A stretch of 36,072 bases of DNA from assembly GCA_017646765.1 (NCBI GenBank), contig JAGCMD010000055.1, positions 1-36,072 of the forward strand, in the 5' to 3' direction. Positions 1-7,694 of the stretch are shown in pieces. Both the position numbers and the translations under genes were made by a program. The stretch is from Elusimicrobiaceae bacterium (GTDB taxonomy: Bacteria > Elusimicrobiota > Elusimicrobia > Elusimicrobiales > Elusimicrobiaceae). The notes beneath the pieces are model-generated. The model was not told the origin of the DNA. It worked only from the letters and a program-made list of their open reading frames with translations, and did no database searches. Numbering within the stretch: the stretch's first letter is position 1; every line of letters starts with the position of its first letter.

Positions 1-818
1 AGCCTGTCTTTTCAGAAACCATGTTGACGATTTCTCTTGTAATAGTAGCTTCATCTAAAGCGGCCGCTTTGGGCGCGGATGCTACTGCCGGAGTTGCCGC
101 AGGTGCGGGTTGTGCTACGGGTGCAGGCGCAACAACAGGCGTTACTGCAGGTGTAACCGCCGGAGTAGGCGCAGGCGCCGGGGTTTGTACCGGGGCCACA
201 GCCGCTTGTACAGGCGCACCGCCTGCATTTGTCAGTACATATTTAATGCAATGGCGGATCGTCGGGTAATCTTTAAGTTGGATACCTTCTTGTTGCGCGG
301 TAATACCATAGTGTTCGCGCATAGCCGCAAACAGTTCGGCTTGTTTGACCGTATCAATACCCAGGTCGGCTTCCATATCTAAATCTAAATCAAGCATATC
401 TTCCGGATAGCCTGTCTTTTCGGAAACCATGTTGACGATTTCTCTTGTAATAGTAGCTTCATCTAAAGCTTTCGGTGCAGGTTGCGCTACAGGCGCAGGT
501 GTAACCGCCGGAGTAGGCGCGGGTACCGGGGTTTGTACCGGGGCCACAGCCGCTTGCACAGGCGCACCGCCCGCATTAGTCAATACATATTTAATGCAGT
601 GGCGGATGGTCGGATAATCTTTTAATTGGATGCCTTCTTGTTGTGCGGTAATACCGTAATGTTCGCGCATAGCCGCAAACAGTTCGGCTTGTTTTACCGT
701 ATCAATGCCCAGGTCGGCTTCCATATCTAAATCTAAGTCCAGCATGTCTTCCGGATAGCCTGTCTTTTCGGAAACCATATTGATAATTTCTTTGGTAACG
801 GTGGCTTCGTCCAGAGCT
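1..818 (-). repeat. Tandem in-frame duplication of ACP-linker modules
   Basis: The block starting AGCCTGTCTTTTC at 1 recurs at 409 and 757 on the plus strand, giving periods of 408 and 348 bases. The ACP-coding stretches 230-408 and 578-756 are roughly 90% identical by eye, with mostly synonymous differences. The linkers differ in length and consist of Ala/Pro/Val/Thr repeats. The pattern indicates recent duplication or gene conversion of ACP modules within the synthase gene. Confidence 0.85.
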
Positions 819-3800
819 TTCGGTGTAGGCTGGGCTACCGGTGCGGGAGCAACCGCCGGGGCTTGTACTGCCGGTTGAACTTCCACGGTGACATGTTGAG
901 TAGTGTGTGAATGTACCGTATTTACTTTATCTACAAATGCCTGCGAGCCTTCCATTACCAAAGCGGGCTTAACGCCGTGTTGGTAATTGTCCTTAATGCG
1001 GAGCGTATTTTGCACTATTTCAAGTACCGGGTTTTCCTGTCCGGAAACTGATTTAAGCCACGCATGGTGTTTGGCGTTGTCCGAAATACGCGGCTCGCCT
1101 ACTTGCCAAGCCTTTTCCAATAGCGTCATACCGATTTGGGAACCAAACCCGGCCGCTAAGCGAAGTGCATATTTAAAATCATAATGGCCGCCTTTACTTA
1201 AAGTAATACCTTGGAGTTCCGGGTCGGCCTCTTTAAAGTTGGCAATCGGCGGTACCAGCCCCGTGTTTAAACAGCGTACCGCAATTACGTCTTCCAGGCC
1301 GGCGCCCATGGAGTGCCCGGTAAAACCTTTTGTGTTACTGACAATAACTTTACTGACGTTTTCGCCAAAAGTTTCCTTCAAGGCGTAAGACTCCGCACTG
1401 GCCGAACCGCCGCGTGCCGGCGTATATGTTTCGTGCGAGATAAACACCAACTGCTTGGCGATATCGGCCCGGTTCAAACCGTGCTCTTTTTCCGCCTTGG
1501 TGACTAAGCGGTTCATGACTTGGGCAATGTGGTTTACATCAATGCGTGTAACGTGAAAACCGCTGTTGGCAATTTCGGTAGACAGCAGTTTAGCCAGCGG
1601 CTTCATCCCGCGTTTGACTACTTCGCTTTCTTCTTCTACAACTAAAGAGACGGCCCCCATCCCCACAATCATCCCATTGCGGCGGCGGTCAAACGGCAAG
1701 GCCGCTTTGGTAACGTCGCCTTCGGTAGTGGCTGCGCCGGATGCTAAGAACGCCGTTAAAATCCACTCGGACACATTGTCATTTGTAATGTCGTCCGCAC
1801 CGATAACAATGACACGTTTGCAGCGGCCCAGCCGTATCCAATCTTGCGCTACAGCCACCGCTTGCGCCGTAGACGCACAGGCAGAACTCATGGCCGTAGC
1901 CGGCCCGCGGGCGCGGATCCATTGGCAGAAATGCGCGTGCGCAATAATAATAGTTTTTAAGATAAATTCTGACGTAAACGCCGCCGGTTCAATTTCTTTA
2001 TCTTTGAAATTTTGCTGATACCAAGTTTCAATTTCCGCCTTCAGCGCCGGGTCGGCAATTTGGGAAATAAATTTATCGCAGAACGCCCGGACTTCTTTGG
2101 CAGTTTTGTTATTGAGCAGCCCGGTTACGCGCTTGGTTAAATCGCCCATCATGCTGTTAGCCACCGGGAAAGCTGAGGTAAAAATTACACCTGTTTCGTC
2201 AATCATTTCAGCCGGCAAACCCCAACGGTCCGGCAAGTAACCGCCCGTAGAAGTGGGTTTATAATATAGGACGAGCGGGATACCTGCATCTTTTAAAGCC
2301 AGCATACCGGCTGCAATCGCAAGTTGGAAACTGCGGTCCATGGAGCGCACCCATTTAGCCGGTAAGCCAAACTCTTTCTCCAAATCAAACGCACCGCCCT
2401 TGGCCGATAACTTAATAGCTTGTGAGGCGGAAGTTAAACGCTCAATGCGGTGATTTCCGTCCGGCGATTTAATCACAAATTCTACATGTTTATCAATCTG
2501 TTTTTGTTGTACGTCAGACGATACCGGTTCAATCATATTGCGCCCGGATAAAATTTCATCTAAAATACCCTCGCGGAAAATTTTATCCCAGCTGCCCGGG
2601 CCGCCCGCAGCGATACCGCTAATAACAACTGATTTATGCAAGTTTTCTTCTTCGCTAACGGACGACGAAGCTTGGGGCTGAGCCGGTGTGGAAACCCCTT
2701 GCACTTTTTCCGCTTCCGTGGCGTTCCCGGTTACCCAACTGACGAAAGCCGGGTTGTAGGTTCCGTTATCGCCAAACATATCCGTTCCTTGCCAATCAAT
2801 GTGAATGCCGGAAGAAATTAAGTTGGCAAATAAATCGTTAAATTCCACAATGCCGCCTTTTTTGGGGTGGTTGGACGCTAATACTTTAATATCCTTTTTA
2901 TCAGACAAGGTATTGGAAGCAAGCGCCGAAAGCACACGCTTCGGGCCGCACTCTACAAAAAGCCGTACGCCGGAATCATAGGTGGTTTTCAGCTGTGTAA
3001 TCCACTCTACCGAGTGAGAAATTTGCGTAACCATTAGGTCTTTAATCTTTTCCGGGTCATTGGGGTAGAACTCCGCAGTTACGTTAGTGGTAATGGGCAT
3101 CTGCGGCGGTTTAACCGTTAACGTATTTAAAAAGGCCCGGTATTGCGGCATAGCCGGTTTGATAATATCGGAGTGGAAAGCGTGAGAAACCGGGATTTGT
3201 ACTGCCTGGATACCCATATCGGTAAACATCTTAATGGCGTCATCAATAGATTTAGAAGCCCCGGCAATAACGGTTTGCGTCGGGCAGTTTTTGTTGGCTA
3301 CCGCCACATACCCCGCCACACGGCCAAGTTCGGGCTCTACCCGTTCCACCGGCGCGGCAATGGAAGCCATCTTGCCGTTGTCTTCTACGCGGATTTCGCT
3401 CATTACTTTGCCGCGTGTACAAACGGCTTTTAACCCGTTTTCAAAATCAAAAATACCGGCGGCAATCGCAGCGGCATATTCCCCCAAGCTGTGTCCCATC
3501 ACAACGTCCGGCTTAATGCCGAAAGACGACAGCAACCGCATCATAGCAATGTCCGCCGTGAGTACTGCCGGCTGGGTCATTTCCGTCCGTTTGATAGAAG
3601 CTTCGCGCTCTACCAATTCTTCTTTGGTTTCGCCGGGTTTGCTCCATAGGGTTTCGGTTAAGGTTTGGCCGATAATATCCGTAAGCAACCGGTCGGCTTC
3701 GTCAAACGTATCTTGCACAATTTTATATTTGGAGGCCAAATCCTTCATCATGTCCACATATTGCGAACCTTGGCCGGGGAACATAAAGCAAACTTTCGGT

Positions 3801-5617
3801 TTAATTTCGGTAGGCGTAAAAGGATAAATACCTTTCATGCGCAAATACAAAGATTCTTGTTCCCACACATCTTGAGAAGAAGCAATCTTTTTGAAAAATT
3901 CAATTTTCTCTTTAAGTTTATCCGGGTTTTCTACGTTAATGGTAACCGCAAATTTGCCCGGTTTAGCAATATGGTTTTGATAAGAAATACTGGGCAGATA
4001 CGTCGGGTCGCATTGAACGGCAACCAAGGCTTTATCTAACACACTAAAAAGTTCTTGCTTGGTGGCTGCGGAGAAAGTAAGCACATCACTTTGAATTTTT
4101 TCTCCCGGCACGTGCAAAATATACGAATTTTTCATTTTTACAGACTCCTGTTTTGGGGTTACAGTTTCGGCACAAGAAGCAACCTGTACCGTTTCTTTAT
4201 GAAGTAAATGTTCGTTCATTTCTTCCATAGCTACGTGGAAGTTTGTGCCGCCAAAACCAAAGGCAGACACGTTGGCGCGGCGGATTTTTCCCTCCGGCCA
4301 CGCTTGCGCTTGTGTAATCACGCGGAAGGGGCTCTTGGCCCAATCTACTGCCGGGTTAGGCGTAACAAAATTGACAGACGGCGGCAATACTTTGTGGTGT
4401 AAAGCCAGTGCCGTTTTGATTAAGGACGCAATACCAGCCGCCGCTTTAGCGTGCCCGATTTGGCTTTTTACACTGCCTAACCCAATCGTACCCGGTTTGG
4501 CGTACGGCGCAAAAAGCTCATTTAACGCCGTTAGCTCCACCGCATCACCTACGCGCGTGCTGGTGCCGTGTGCTTCAATGAGTCCCACATCACCGGGCGT
4601 GTAATCTAATTGTTCAAAAGTTTTTTCTACGGCAATTTTCTGCCCTTTGGGGTTGGGCGCGGTAATGCCTTTACCTTTCCCGTCAGACGACGCGCCCACG
4701 GCGCGTATGACCGCGTATACGCGGTCGCCGTCTTTGACGGCGTCGGACAAGCGTTTCAAAATGACCATACCCGCACCTTCGGCCATCACAAAGCCGTCGG
4801 CTTTGGCATCAAACGGGCACGAGCCGTTTTCGGACAGCGCCCCGATTTTGCAAAACTTGATATACGAGGCCGGTGCCATCATCTGGTCCACACCGCCAAC
4901 CAAGGCCATATCAAAGTTCCCCATGCGAAGCCCATTAATAGCTTGGTCCACGGCGGCTAACGACGTAGCACACGCGGCATCTACCGTAAAGTTCGTTCCG
5001 TGCAAGTCAAACACGTTGGCTACGCGTCCCGCTATTACGTTAGCCAACTCTCCCGGCATGGAGTCTTCCGTTACCGGCATAAAGTGGGCACGCACGCCTT
5101 CTTCCATTTCGTTAATGAGCTGCTCTCCCGCGGCAGGGGCTAAAGATTGATACGTAGGCGTTTTTTTCAAAATTTCGTAATAGACAGGGCGATTTAAACG
5201 CAAGTTGGACTTATCGTTTTTCATACCGCCCATGGAGTTGCCGATAATAACGGCCGTGCGGTTGCGGTCAAATTCTTTTTTATCATACCCCGCATCTTCC
5301 AATGCCATATTGGCGGTTTCTATAGCCAAGTGTTGGATGGTATCCATTTGCTTGGCAATTTGCGGCGGGATGCGGTATTTTAACGGATTAAATTTAAAGG
5401 AGCTTGGGATGAAACCGCCGATTTTAGAGTAGAGTTTATCTTCGGCTTTGTGGTCCGGGCTGTAGTAGAGTTTCCAGTCCCAGTACGACGCCGGCACTTC
5501 GGTAATACAATATTTTCCGGCTTGGATATTATTCCAAAATTCATCTTTGGTAAGCGCACCGGGCATAATCGCCCCGATACCTATAATAGCAATCGGTTCA
5601 AGATTTTTATTTGTCAT
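1..5617 (-). CDS. Large type I polyketide/fatty-acid synthase, KS-AT-KS-ACP(n), 3' part outside window
   Basis: The reading frame is open from ATG at 5617 to the window edge, giving at least 1872 residues with no stop. The start follows GGAG, 6 bases upstream. Domains: KS1 at about 6-465 with Cys216 (DAACATS), His350 (HGTST) and His389 (GHAKAAAG); acyltransferase at about 605-895 with FPGQGSQ, Ser710 in GHSLGEY and His815 in AFHS; KS2 at about 995-1500 with Cys1247 (SSACAST), His1395 (HETYTPA) and His1435 (TGHSMGAG); then Pro/Ala-rich linkers and ACP domains around 1640 and 1756, with a third beginning at about 1850. KS1 elongates acyl chains, AT loads extender units and ACPs normally carry intermediates. 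The architecture resembles the PfaA (PUFA synthase) / HglE (glycolipid) class. KR and DH domains probably lie beyond the edge, but that is inference. The product is unknown. Confidence 0.93.
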   Translation of the reverse strand, partial: MTNKNLEPIAIIGIGAIMPGALTKDEFWNNIQAGKYCITEVPASYWDWKLYYSPDHKAEDKLYSKIGGFIPSSFKFNPLKYRIPPQIAKQMDTIQHLAIETANMALEDAGYDKKEFDRNRTAVIIGNSMGGMKNDKSNLRLNRPVYYEILKKTPTYQSLAPAAGEQLINEMEEGVRAHFMPVTEDSMPGELANVIAGRVANVFDLHGTNFTVDAACATSLAAVDQAINGLRMGNFDMALVGGVDQMMAPASYIKFCKIGALSENGSCPFDAKADGFVMAEGAGMVILKRLSDAVKDGDRVYAVIRAVGASSDGKGKGITAPNPKGQKIAVEKTFEQLDYTPGDVGLIEAHGTSTRVGDAVELTALNELFAPYAKPGTIGLGSVKSQIGHAKAAAGIASLIKTALALHHKVLPPSVNFVTPNPAVDWAKSPFRVITQAQAWPEGKIRRANVSAFGFGGTNFHVAMEEMNEHLLHKETVQVASCAETVTPKQESVKMKNSYILHVPGEKIQSDVLTFSAATKQELFSVLDKALVAVQCDPTYLPSISYQNHIAKPGKFAVTINVENPDKLKEKIEFFKKIASSQDVWEQESLYLRMKGIYPFTPTEIKPKVCFMFPGQGSQYVDMMKDLASKYKIVQDTFDEADRLLTDIIGQTLTETLWSKPGETKEELVEREASIKRTEMTQPAVLTADIAMMRLLSSFGIKPDVVMGHSLGEYAAAIAAGIFDFENGLKAVCTRGKVMSEIRVEDNGKMASIAAPVERVEPELGRVAGYVAVANKNCPTQTVIAGASKSIDDAIKMFTDMGIQAVQIPVSHAFHSDIIKPAMPQYRAFLNTLTVKPPQMPITTNVTAEFYPNDPEKIKDLMVTQISHSVEWITQLKTTYDSGVRLFVECGPKRVLSALASNTLSDKKDIKVLASNHPKKGGIVEFNDLFANLISSGIHIDWQGTDMFGDNGTYNPAFVSWVTGNATEAEKVQGVSTPAQPQASSSVSEEENLHKSVVISGIAAGGPGSWDKIFREGILDEILSGRNMIEPVSSDVQQKQIDKHVEFVIKSPDGNHRIERLTSASQAIKLSAKGGAFDLEKEFGLPAKWVRSMDRSFQLAIAAGMLALKDAGIPLVLYYKPTSTGGYLPDRWGLPAEMIDETGVIFTSAFPVANSMMGDLTKRVTGLLNNKTAKEVRAFCDKFISQIADPALKAEIETWYQQNFKDKEIEPAAFTSEFILKTIIIAHAHFCQWIRARGPATAMSSACASTAQAVAVAQDWIRLGRCKRVIVIGADDITNDNVSEWILTAFLASGAATTEGDVTKAALPFDRRRNGMIVGMGAVSLVVEEESEVVKRGMKPLAKLLSTEIANSGFHVTRIDVNHIAQVMNRLVTKAEKEHGLNRADIAKQLVFISHETYTPARGGSASAESYALKETFGENVSKVIVSNTKGFTGHSMGAGLEDVIAVRCLNTGLVPPIANFKEADPELQGITLSKGGHYDFKYALRLAAGFGSQIGMTLLEKAWQVGEPRISDNAKHHAWLKSVSGQENPVLEIVQNTLRIKDNYQHGVKPALVMEGSQAFVDKVNTVHSHTTQHVTVEVQPAVQAPAVAPAPVAQPTPKALDEATVTKEIINMVSEKTGYPEDMLDLDLDMEADLGIDTVKQAELFAAMREHYGITAQQEGIQLKDYPTIRHCIKYVLTNAGGAPVQAAVAPVQTPVPAPTPAVTPAPVAQPAPKALDEATITREIVNMVSEKTGYPEDMLDLDLDMEADLGIDTVKQAELFAAMREHYGITAQQEGIQLKDYPTIRHCIKYVLTNAGGAPVQAAVAPVQTPAPAPTPAVTPAVTPVVAPAPVAQPAPAATPAVASAPKAAALDEATITREIVNMVSEKTG

Positions 5618-5639
5618 GGTGTCTCCTGTCCTTAAATCC

Positions 5640-5668
5640 TTTATAGATATATTTTATTAAATTAACAA
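5640..5668 (-). promoter_or_regulatory. Candidate promoter of the polyketide synthase gene
   Basis: On the minus strand, TTGTTA (5668-5663) is followed by a 17-base spacer and TATAAA (5645-5640), 22 bases before the ATG. The surrounding DNA is very AT-rich, so chance matches are likely. Confidence 0.35.
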
Positions 5669-5709
5669 AAGCAGAAACAAATTTAAATGCAATTTTTTGG
5701 TCCAAAGCC

Positions 5710-5739
5710 TTGACAAAAATTGATTAGTATTGTTAGATT
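5710..5739 (+). promoter_or_regulatory. Candidate promoter of a possible small RNA
   Basis: A perfect TTGACA (5710-5715) is followed by an 18-base spacer and TAGATT (5734-5739). It points away from the synthase gene, with no annotated plus-strand gene downstream, only the palindrome cluster at 5737-5830. The -10 match is moderate (4 of 6). Confidence 0.3.
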
Positions 5740-5745
5740 TTGCGC

Positions 5746-5830
5746 CCGCAAAATAGCTGTTTTGCAAAAATCCCGTCGGTTTTGCGTTTTTGATAAGCTT
5801 TCAGCCCTACGCAAAACAACCGGCTTTTTT
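5746..5830 (+). ncRNA. Possible small structured RNA (or cluster of palindromic protein-binding sites)
   Basis: The stretch contains the hairpin GCAAAA/TTTTGC (5748-5753 with 5760-5765). It ends in a stem GTTTTGCGT/ACGCAAAAC (5779-5787 with 5809-5817), extended by CG/CG across a bulge and followed by six T (5825-5830), as in an intrinsic terminator. A further perfect palindrome, ATTTTGCG-CC-CGCAAAAT, lies at 5737-5754. A TTGACA promoter-like element precedes it at the right distance. No open reading frame or known RNA family is recognised. An alternative reading is a multi-site operator with the TTTTGCG core. Outside this element and the synthase promoter, I see only the ferritin-gene stem-loop in the 5618-5946 gap. 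Confidence 0.3.
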
Positions 5831-5875
5831 AAATTATCCATATTTTTTAAGCTCTAATTAAAACCGCAGCCAAAC

Positions 5876-5932
5876 TTGCCAACCCGGCCAACAAACAGCC
5901 CCGGCCTACAACCCCGGGGCTGGCTTTGGCAA
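5876..5932 (-). terminator. Strong stem-loop after the ferritin-like gene
   Basis: A perfect 9-bp stem CAGCCCCGG/CCGGGGCTG (5896-5904 with 5914-5922) is enclosed by an outer stem TTGCCAA/TTGGCAA (5876-5882 with 5926-5932). It lies just downstream of the ferritin-like gene. There is no good U tract on the minus strand, so termination efficiency is uncertain. Confidence 0.45.
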
Positions 5933-5946
5933 ATTTTGAATTGATT

Positions 5947-6477
5947 TTATTTTTTCTTGCATTTGCAAGCACTGCCGGAAGACAACACGATTTGATAATC
6001 TTTTCCTATATCTTCCAGTTCCTGTTCATGCTCAATTTCATCCTGCAAAATCTGGCGAATAATATGAGCGGTAATCATATCCTTATTTAGCACATATTTA
6101 AGCAATTTATGATATACTTCAATAGCACAGCGTTCTCCTTGCAAATTCTGCTGCAACAAAGTAGCCGCATCGCTGTTTTTCGGCGCGAGGTATCCGCAAG
6201 TGCTTTCTTTGTACCAGTCCTCCGGTCTCAAAACCGGCGTTCCACCCAATTCAATAATGCGTTTGGACAATTTTTTGGCATGCTCCAATTCTTCGTTGGC
6301 ATGCTCTTCCAATTCCGGCCGCAGCACCGGGGCCATAATACCGCTGGCCACTTGCGCCCCCGCCCAGTATTGATAATAAGCCAACCACTCATCACTAAAC
6401 GCCTTGTTAAGCAAGCGGATCACTTCCTCCACGTTCAAGCCGGCTTGTTCTACAATTTGTCTTCCGATCATACCCAT
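5947..6477 (-). CDS. Ferritin-like diiron protein (Dps-like/bacterioferritin-related)
   Basis: The 176-residue protein is a four-helix ferritin-like fold, probably a cytosolic iron-oxidising or peroxide-detoxifying protein. Diiron ligands can be placed as Glu30 (DEWLAYYQY), Glu63 and His66 (EELEH), Glu115 (GERC), Glu147 and His150 (DEIEH), which is two ExxH motifs plus two single Glu. Cys94 and Cys117 lie in the second half, and the C-terminus is a Cys/Lys-rich tail (CKCKKK) that could bind metal. The ATG is preceded by AGGGGG at 8 bases. It is monocistronic between tRNA-Pro on the other strand and the synthase gene. The length fits DPSL-type proteins rather than rubrerythrin, since no rubredoxin domain is present. 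Confidence 0.85.
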   Translation of the reverse strand: MGMIGRQIVEQAGLNVEEVIRLLNKAFSDEWLAYYQYWAGAQVASGIMAPVLRPELEEHANEELEHAKKLSKRIIELGGTPVLRPEDWYKESTCGYLAPKNSDAATLLQQNLQGERCAIEVYHKLLKYVLNKDMITAHIIRQILQDEIEHEQELEDIGKDYQIVLSSGSACKCKKK

Positions 6478-6623
6478 ACTAATTACCCCCTAATAACATT
6501 TTCCTTTACGCAACCCCCAAAGGGGCGGCAAGGGATAGCATATCAATTTGCAAAAAAACGCTAAAGGTCAAAAAAGGGTTAGAATCCGCCGCAAATCACC
6601 TCTTACAAAGGGTCAAACAGCTC

Positions 6624-6652
6624 TTTTCAAGCAGCTCAAAAACTAGTAATAT
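6624..6652 (+). promoter_or_regulatory. Candidate promoter of tRNA-Pro and the downstream peptidase gene
   Basis: TTTTCA (6624-6629), a 17-base spacer and TAATAT (6647-6652) end 8 bases before the tRNA. The -35 match is weak. It would drive a joint transcript of the tRNA and the coding genes downstream. Confidence 0.4.
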
Positions 6653-6660
6653 AAGAACGA

Positions 6661-6733
6661 CGGGGTATGGCTCAAGTGGTAGAGCGCCCGCTTTGGGAGC
6701 GGGAGGTTCCCGGTTCAAGTCCGGGTGCCCCGA
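6661..6733 (+). tRNA. tRNA-Pro(UGG)
   Basis: A full cloverleaf can be drawn. The acceptor is CGGGGTA with TGCCCCG, the D arm runs GCTC to GAGC, and the anticodon stem CCCGC/GCGGG has loop TTTGGGA (anticodon TGG). The T arm is CCCGG-TTCAAGT-CCGGG, with discriminator base A at 6733. CCA is not encoded. The ATG of the next gene is only 7 bases downstream, so 3' processing would release an mRNA with an almost absent leader. Confidence 0.95.
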
Positions 6734-6740
6734 TTTTTCT

Positions 6741-7694
6741 ATGACCCATACCAATTCTTCCGACGTTTTTAACAAGATACATACATCAGCCGACGTGGAG
6801 CACATGACGTTGGCGGAGGGGTTTCGGGCAGCCGTTTCATACCCGCAGAAAGCTCCCTTTGCGTTTACTTCGCTGGTGGCATCGGCCAATTTAGGTGTTT
6901 TTTTCTCCGGCGGCGTCATGTTAGAGGTGCAGGTCAGCAACGGCCTGTTGTGGAGCCCTTTTTTTAAATTGGGGCTTGTGATGGATTCCTTCCAACAAAG
7001 TTTCCCGGGGCAAACCAACCACTGGGGCGAAGTGAAAGTGGACGAATTGGTGCTAAGAAAGCCGGCGCGTTATTACCGATTGCGGGTGCGTATGGACGGG
7101 AAAGTACCGCTTTTATCGTTTGGAGTAAGCGGCGCCAATACCACTGCCCAATATAATGAAAAAACCGCTTCCCGCTTGCCGGACGGCTCCTTTGAAATGG
7201 ATGTTTTCCCCATTTCCCAAAAAGAACAAATTACCCCGGATAATATGCGTATTTGCAGTCCGGTGGCCCTGTGTATGGCCCTTAATACGTTGGGAAAACC
7301 CATTGTACTGAGCCAAGTTTTACAAAATGTTTACGACCCGGCCAGCGACATCTTCGGCAACTGGTTTTTTAATACGGCGTATGCGTCGCAGCAAGGGTTA
7401 GATGTCCATTTTTGGCGGTTTAGCTCACTGGAAGAACTGGCAGATTTTTGTACGCCTAAGGCACTCGTAGCCGCAAGCATTGCCTACGGCGAAAACGAAC
7501 TCCCCGGCGCAGCACAACCGCAAACTCCGGGGCATTTTGTACTTATCCGCGGTTGGAAAGACGGAAAAATTTTAGTGGCCGATCCGGCGGCCGAAACGAC
7601 AGCCGGAGTCTTGCGGGCCTATGACGCTCAACCTTTTGCACAAGCGTGGCTCAAAAATAAACAAGGGGCCGCATATATTTTGAGGAAACGATGA
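6741..7694 (+). CDS. C39-like cysteine peptidase family protein
   Basis: The 317-residue protein has a C-terminal papain-fold peptidase C39-like domain (about 165-317). A plausible triad is Cys172 (RICSPVALCMAL), His265 (PGHFVLIRGW) and Asp281 (VADPAA). The usual CGP signature reads CSP here. The N-terminal half is a beta-rich region that I do not recognise. No signal peptide or membrane segment is visible, so the location is unclear. The ATG at 6741 lies 7 bases after tRNA-Pro and lacks a Shine-Dalgarno sequence. ATG 6804, with GGAG 3 bases before it, is an alternative start. The stop overlaps the next gene by 4 bases (ATGA), so this peptidase and the peptide-binding lipoprotein are translationally coupled. 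Confidence 0.8.
   Translation: MTHTNSSDVFNKIHTSADVEHMTLAEGFRAAVSYPQKAPFAFTSLVASANLGVFFSGGVMLEVQVSNGLLWSPFFKLGLVMDSFQQSFPGQTNHWGEVKVDELVLRKPARYYRLRVRMDGKVPLLSFGVSGANTTAQYNEKTASRLPDGSFEMDVFPISQKEQITPDNMRICSPVALCMALNTLGKPIVLSQVLQNVYDPASDIFGNWFFNTAYASQQGLDVHFWRFSSLEELADFCTPKALVAASIAYGENELPGAAQPQTPGHFVLIRGWKDGKILVADPAAETTAGVLRAYDAQPFAQAWLKNKQGAAYILRKR

Noticed and set aside
21-5635. Many plus-strand open frames of 60-200 codons
   Set aside because: All are antisense to the synthase gene, whose minus frame is continuous with correct domain motifs; the Ala/Gly-rich ones mirror the Pro/Ala linkers.
6596-7018. 140-codon minus-strand open frame
   Set aside because: It is antisense to tRNA-Pro and the start of the C39-like gene; the DLNREPPAPKAGAL stretch is the tRNA shadow.
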